Shown: positions 60,200 to 64,000 of the stretch, in pieces
Position numbering within the stretch: position 1 is the first letter of the stretch
Layout: every line of letters begins with the position of its first letter
Assembly: GCF_003751085.1 (NCBI RefSeq)
Contig: NZ_RJJY01000001.1
Coordinates: 124,001-188,000 of the forward strand
Reading direction: 5' to 3'
Length of the DNA stretch: 64,000 nt
DNA from: Micromonospora sp. Llam0
GTDB lineage: Bacteria; Actinomycetota; Actinomycetes; Mycobacteriales; Micromonosporaceae
Notes under the pieces: generated by a model
What the model was told of the DNA's origin: nothing
Database searches by the model: none
What the model saw: the letters and a program-made list of their open reading frames with translations, nothing else
Translations under genes and position numbers: made by a program

Positions 60200-62809
60200 G
60201 TGTCGACGTACGACGAGGTCATCGCCGGACTGCAGGCGACGCTGGCGGCCCGGTCCGGGCCGGAGCGGAGCAGCGTGTTGCGTGAGCTGGCCGCCGCCCA
60301 CATCGGCCGGTACCGGCTCAGCCCGGGCAACCCGGCGGGGCTGCCCGATCTGACCGCCGCCATCGACGCCTGGCGGGAGATCTACACGGGTCTGGAGTCC
60401 GACGATCCGCAACGCTATCCGTACGCCGGGGTACTGGGGCTGTACCTGACGGTCCGGGACCGGGCACACACCCGGTCCTCGGCCGACCGTGAGCAGGCGG
60501 TCGCCTTTCTGGAGGAGGCGCTCAGCTATCCGCAGCAGTCGCCGACCGCGCTGGCGATGTACCGGTTCAGCCTGGCGCAGTACTACCTGTTCGAGACGGT
60601 GGGCCGCTTCGAGGCCGCGCAACGGGGTGGATCGGCCTTCCACTCCGGGGCTTCCCCTGAGGCCAGGGCCGTCGCCCGGCGTACCGTCGAACTGCTGCGT
60701 CTCGCCGCAAAGGAGTTGGACGGGGCCAACGTACAGCTCACCGCCGCCGTCACGCCGCTGCTGACGACGGCGCAGGCGTGGTGGGACCTGCTGGAGTCCT
60801 TGGGCTCAGGCTTCGGCGACATCGACTTCCCCCGATTGGCGCAGGCGATGGCCGCGGTACAGCAGCTGAACAAGGACGCCCAGCAGCCGGCGGGCGGGTT
60901 GCCCGCCGGGCTGCTGAGCGGAGGGCCGGCGGGCGGCGGGCCGGCGCATGCCGGCGGCCACCTGCCCGACCCGTGGCCTTCGGTGGCCGACCTGCTGGCC
61001 CAGGTGTCGCCACAGGACTTCCCGACCCTGGTCGTACGCAGCCGCGAGGCCGATGAGGACCTGTCGCCGGCACCGCCTGTGCAGCCGATCCCCGTCGCGG
61101 CGCTCGACCTCCTCGCCGTGCGGCACGAGCTGCTGGCGACGCTGGCCGGCACGGCCGCCGTCCCACCGGTGGACGAGGCACCGATGGAGGCGGCGCCGGT
61201 GGAGGCCGGGACGTCGCAGGACGACACCGTGCTGAAGTTGACGGCAGCGTTGTGGCGCACCGACGGTCCGGTGCCGGCGACGACCTTGATCGACCGGGCG
61301 GCAGCGCTGGCGACCACCCTGGTCGGCGAAGGAGAATCCGACCCGGTGATCGCCGCGATCGACCGTCTGCTGCTGGCCACCACGCTGTTTCTGCGGAACC
61401 GCGACGACGACGGTGGAGGTTGGGGGGACGACACCTGGACCGGCGAGGATCCCGCCGGACCAACCGGAGACTCCGGCACGGACCTGTCGGTGGCGGCCGG
61501 ACATCTGTTGACGGCCGCGGCCGGTCTGTCGGCCGCGCACCCGGTGGCTGCGGTCGTCCAGCAGGCGTTGGGTGTGCTGCTGGACCAGCGTGGCTGGCTG
61601 CCCGGGGTGCTCGGGCCCGCCGATTCGATGCCTGCAACCGACGGGGTGCCCGCCGTCGACGCGGCCCCGGCGGCGGAGCCGCCGTCGGTCGGTGCCGTCG
61701 CCGCAGGGGCCCGCGACCTCGGAGCCGACCTGCTGGTGCAGCTCTGCCCACTGCCGGCCGGGGGGCGGCCCGGCGTACCCCGGGTGGGGTTGCTCCTGCT
61801 CCGTCCGCAGCCGGCCCGGGTCGACCTGGCCGGTCCGGTGCCGCTTCCCGATCGACCGGGCGGCGTGCCGGGAAGCCTGCCGGGCGGCGAGTTCGGTGCC
61901 TGCCTGCGGGCGGCGCTCGGCGAGCGGACCGTACCGGGGCGGGTACTGCTGGTCGTACCCGACGACCTGGCCCGGCACGCGTGGTCGGCGGTGCGCGACG
62001 AGGCCGGCCGCCACCTCGTCGCGGACCTGACGATGTCGTACGTCGCCTCCGGCAGACAGGTGATCGAGTTGGCCGGGCGGCGGCGGCTGCCAGCCACGTA
62101 CACCCCGGTCTTCGTCGCCAACCCCCGGGGCGACCGGGAATGGGCGAGCGTCGAGGCGATGGAGCTGCGCCGGTTGTTCCACCCACGGTCCGTCGGGCTG
62201 GGCCGGGTCGTCGAGCAGTCGGACGGGGCAGGTACGCCGGCCCAGCTGCTCGCCTGGCTGCCCGGCCCGGACGGTCCCGGCACCGGGTTGCTGCAGCTCG
62301 ACTGCGGTCTGGTCGACGCCGAGGCGGGGTACGACGGCGGCGCGGGGTACGACGGCGGCGCGGGCCCCGCGTTGGAGCTGGGGACAGCCGACGAGCCAGC
62401 CGTGCTCACCGCCGAGAGCATTCGGCAGCAGGGGCGGCGCCGTCCGGTGGACTCACCCGGCGGTCTTGCGCTCCTGCCGGCCGCCGCTGACCCCGGTGCC
62501 GCGATCCGGTTGGCGGACGCGTTGCTGGCCGCCGGGCTGACCGGGGTGATCGGCTGGTCGTGGCCGGTGCCGCGGCCGGTGGCGGCGCTGATGCTCGCGG
62601 TCCTGCATGGCAAGCTGATTGACGAGCGGCTGCCGGCGGCCGAGGCGGTCACCGCGGTACGGCGGTGGATGCTCGACCCCGACCGGCGTGGCCCGGTGGC
62701 CGGGGCGGCCGGCCACGCCGCGACCATGGCCGGAACCGATCTCACCGATCCGGTCTTCTGGGCGGCCATGTGGCATCGCGGCTCGATCCGGGTGCCGGAC
62801 GAGTCGTAG
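60200..62809 (+). CDS. conflict-operon gene 7: CHAT-like protein lacking both catalytic residues
   Basis: An 869-residue paralogue of the preceding protein. The N-terminus is TPR-like (LRELAAAHIGRYRLSPGNPA, YRFSLAQYYLFETVGRFEAA) with a variable Gly/Ala/Pro middle. The C-terminal third follows the CHAT order. Where its neighbour has LHLACHG this protein has LLQLDCGL (about residue 701), so the His is missing. Where the neighbour has VLAACRT it has LLPAAAD (about 762), so the Cys is Ala. The shared ending (AAEAVTAVRRWMLDPDRRGP, FWAAMWHRG) matches AQLWMLDPGRRPPD in the active protein. It is probably a regulatory pseudoprotease. GTG 60200 follows GAGGACCAAG. Confidence 0.85.
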   Translation: MSTYDEVIAGLQATLAARSGPERSSVLRELAAAHIGRYRLSPGNPAGLPDLTAAIDAWREIYTGLESDDPQRYPYAGVLGLYLTVRDRAHTRSSADREQAVAFLEEALSYPQQSPTALAMYRFSLAQYYLFETVGRFEAAQRGGSAFHSGASPEARAVARRTVELLRLAAKELDGANVQLTAAVTPLLTTAQAWWDLLESLGSGFGDIDFPRLAQAMAAVQQLNKDAQQPAGGLPAGLLSGGPAGGGPAHAGGHLPDPWPSVADLLAQVSPQDFPTLVVRSREADEDLSPAPPVQPIPVAALDLLAVRHELLATLAGTAAVPPVDEAPMEAAPVEAGTSQDDTVLKLTAALWRTDGPVPATTLIDRAAALATTLVGEGESDPVIAAIDRLLLATTLFLRNRDDDGGGWGDDTWTGEDPAGPTGDSGTDLSVAAGHLLTAAAGLSAAHPVAAVVQQALGVLLDQRGWLPGVLGPADSMPATDGVPAVDAAPAAEPPSVGAVAAGARDLGADLLVQLCPLPAGGRPGVPRVGLLLLRPQPARVDLAGPVPLPDRPGGVPGSLPGGEFGACLRAALGERTVPGRVLLVVPDDLARHAWSAVRDEAGRHLVADLTMSYVASGRQVIELAGRRRLPATYTPVFVANPRGDREWASVEAMELRRLFHPRSVGLGRVVEQSDGAGTPAQLLAWLPGPDGPGTGLLQLDCGLVDAEAGYDGGAGYDGGAGPALELGTADEPAVLTAESIRQQGRRRPVDSPGGLALLPAAADPGAAIRLADALLAAGLTGVIGWSWPVPRPVAALMLAVLHGKLIDERLPAAEAVTAVRRWMLDPDRRGPVAGAAGHAATMAGTDLTDPVFWAAMWHRGSIRVPDES

Positions 62810-62841
62810 CGGTAGCTGGCCGGCGGGGGTCAGCCCGGCTA

Positions 62842-62873
62842 AGTCAGCCCCGGCTGGAGTCAGCCCCGGCTGG
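62842..62873. repeat. two tandem copies of a 16-bp unit over a gene end
   Basis: AGTCAGCCCCGGCTGG is repeated head to tail and a degenerate third copy lies just upstream. It overlaps the stop codon of the VOC gene, so repeat number could change where that protein ends. Confidence 0.8.
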
Positions 62874-63267
62874 AGATCTGCTGCACGGCCCAGCCGTTGC
62901 CGTCCGGGTCGGTGAAGTAGAAGAAGCCGACGTTGTCCAGCGGGTCGGGGACCGGATGGGGATTCTCGCCGAGGACCTGGATGTCGCTGACCGCGACACC
63001 GCGTCCGCTGAGCTCGGCGTGCGCGGCCTTGAGGTCGGCGACGACGAGCTGTAGGCCACGGAGCGAACCGGGCGGCATGTCCGGTACGGCGCCCTTGCCG
63101 ATCACCACGGAGCAGCCCGACCCGGGCGGAGTCAGTTGGATGATCCGTACCTCGTCGTTGATCTTCGTGTCGTGGTCGACGGCGAAGCCGAGCTGTTCGG
63201 CGTAGAAGTCCTTGGCCCGGTCCAGGTCCGCAACCGGGACCACGACCACCTCGAGCGTCCAGTTCAC
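62860..63267 (-). CDS. VOC/glyoxalase-family protein
   Basis: A 135-residue vicinal-oxygen-chelate protein with two beta-alpha-beta-beta-beta units: EVVVVPVADLDRAKDFYAEQ, LGFAVDHDT, then GLQLVVADLKAAHAELSGRG and FFYFTDPDGNGWAVQQI. FTDPDGN-W is typical. The expected metal ligands are partly missing, so it may bind rather than isomerise a small molecule. AAGGTGA before GTG 63267 is the ribosome site. It follows the LacI-type regulator by three bases and is probably co-transcribed with it. Confidence 0.88.
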   Translation of the reverse strand: MNWTLEVVVVPVADLDRAKDFYAEQLGFAVDHDTKINDEVRIIQLTPPGSGCSVVIGKGAVPDMPPGSLRGLQLVVADLKAAHAELSGRGVAVSDIQVLGENPHPVPDPLDNVGFFYFTDPDGNGWAVQQISSRG

Positions 63268-63270
63268 GTG

Positions 63271-64000
63271 TCACCTTCCGGTCGACGGCGCGGCGGTGCT
63301 GCCCCGGACGACGAGAGTAGTGCCGATCTCCACCCGGTGTTGCGGCAACACGCCACCGTTGGCCAGCGCGAGCACCATCCCGGCGGCGGTCGACGCCATC
63401 TCGTCCAGCGGCTGGCGCACGGTGGTCAGCGGCGGGCAGCACCAGCGGGCGTTGTCGATGTCGTCGAAGCCGACCACGCTCAGGTCCTGCGGGATGCGCA
63501 GGCCGAGCCGCCAGGCAGCACTGTAGACGCCGAGGGCCTGCAGGTCGTTGCCACAGATCACCGCCGTCGGCCGGTCAGGCCGGTCGAGCAGGTCCCGGCC
63601 GTGCGTCTCGCCGTCCTCGTAGAAGAACCGGCCACTGCGGATCAGATCGTCGTCCAGCCGTACGCCGACGGCCGCCATCGCCGCCCGACAGCCCTCCAGC
63701 CGGGCGCGGGCTCCGAGCATGTCGAGTGGGCCGCTGATCACGGCGATCCGGCGGTGCCCGAGGTCCAGCAGGTGGCGGGTCGCGGTGATGCCGCCGTTCC
63801 AGTTGGTGGCACCGACCGACGGGGTCGGGTGGGCCGGTTCGCCGACCGGGTCCAGGGCGACCAGGGGGATGGCGCTGGCGGCGAGTTGGGCGTGCTGCTC
63901 CGGGGTGAACGCGGAGTAGACGGCGATCACCCCGACCGGCCGGCGGGCCAGCAACTGCTCGGCCCAGGACCGGCCCGGCTCGGTGCGGCCCTGCACCTCG
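63271..64000 (-). CDS. LacI-family transcriptional regulator (partial, N-terminus outside window)
   Basis: The visible 240 codons are the C-terminal sugar-binding core of a LacI/GalR regulator: RPVGVIAVYSAFTPEQHAQL, LVALDPVGEPAHPTPSVGAT, NWNGGITATRHLLDLGHRRI, AVICGNDLQALGVYSAAWRL and DLSVVGFDDIDNARWCCPPL, TTVRQPLDEM. The DNA-binding domain lies beyond base 64000; the frame is open at the window edge, so an apparent GTG at 63996 is not the start. It would repress a sugar gene set, possibly outside the window. The adjacent VOC gene shares its direction. Confidence 0.92.
   Translation of the reverse strand, partial: EVQGRTEPGRSWAEQLLARRPVGVIAVYSAFTPEQHAQLAASAIPLVALDPVGEPAHPTPSVGATNWNGGITATRHLLDLGHRRIAVISGPLDMLGARARLEGCRAAMAAVGVRLDDDLIRSGRFFYEDGETHGRDLLDRPDRPTAVICGNDLQALGVYSAAWRLGLRIPQDLSVVGFDDIDNARWCCPPLTTVRQPLDEMASTAAGMVLALANGGVLPQHRVEIGTTLVVRGSTAAPSTGR

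Noticed and set aside
60583..62769. 728-codon minus-strand ORF opposite the second CHAT gene
   Set aside because: Ser/Arg/Pro-rich antisense frame without domains.
1..64000. CRISPR arrays, tRNA or rRNA genes
   Set aside because: Searched by eye for regular spaced repeats, rRNA conserved blocks and tRNA arms; none found, although a single tRNA could be missed without a covariance search.

Overview
The window is high-GC actinobacterial DNA. GTG starts are frequent, genes overlap by four bases at ATGA or GTGA, exported proteins carry ricin-type lectin domains, and there is an XRE/TPR regulator, an EACC1-caspase pair and a large FHA/PP2C/kinase/CHAT operon. The gene content looks like a Micromonosporaceae-type filamentous actinomycete; that placement rests on gene content only. 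No rRNA, tRNA or CRISPR array was seen.

Region 1 (1-16.1 kb, almost all minus strand) is an operon wrecked by insertion sequences. Reading 5' to 3' it ran: a 61-aa peptide ORF (16126), an NAD-epimerase stub (15944), an HPr-kinase-like gene (15451 to 11269), a second HPr-kinase-like gene (11272), a HAD protein (10427), an MDR dehydrogenase-like protein (9729), a TIM-barrel sugar isomerase (8842 to 6111), a glycosyltransferase (6114) and an APH-type phosphotransferase (4955 to 2341). Nearly every junction is a 4-nt overlap. Four insertion sequences sit inside it: two IS66 elements with exact 8-bp target duplications and two IS3 elements. An IS1380 copy with an amber codon lies downstream. Three genes can be rejoined on paper across the insertions, two of them in perfect frame.

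Region 2 (16.2-23 kb) is housekeeping-like: an XRE/TPR regulator facing a minus-strand run of TrmH/SpoU methyltransferase, valyl-tRNA synthetase and a HAD hydrolase, followed by a PhyH-type oxygenase.

Region 3 (23-27 kb) is a two-gene conflict module: EACC1, then a 1209-aa fusion of metacaspase, superfamily-1 helicase and a possible nuclease fold.

Region 4 (27.3-42.5 kb) is secretion and sugar metabolism: a secreted glutamyl-endopeptidase-like protease, a lipoprotein, a lectin-esterase, a giant ThuA/sugar dehydrogenase/PKD/CBM/lectin protein, a complete ribose/galactose-type ABC importer with a sugar isomerase, and a secreted protein with two transglycosylase-like repeats that lack the catalytic glutamate, plus a lectin.

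Region 5 (42.5-49.9 kb, minus) is a RiPP cluster: an S9 peptidase, a 52-aa precursor-like peptide, a perfect 16-bp-stem hairpin, a B12/radical-SAM methyltransferase, a DUF5825 protein, a cytochrome P450 and an MFS exporter.

Region 6 (51-62.8 kb, plus) is the most unusual part. Seven genes encode a membrane-associated coiled-coil protein, a ClpB-like AAA+ ATPase with a degenerate first module, a zinc-ribbon/FHA protein, a PP2C phosphatase, a membrane Ser/Thr kinase with an altered beta-3 lysine, an intact CHAT protease and a paralogous CHAT protein that has lost both catalytic residues. I infer a phosphorylation-gated, AAA+-linked proteolytic conflict or cell-death system. A VOC protein and the 3' part of a LacI-type regulator close the window.
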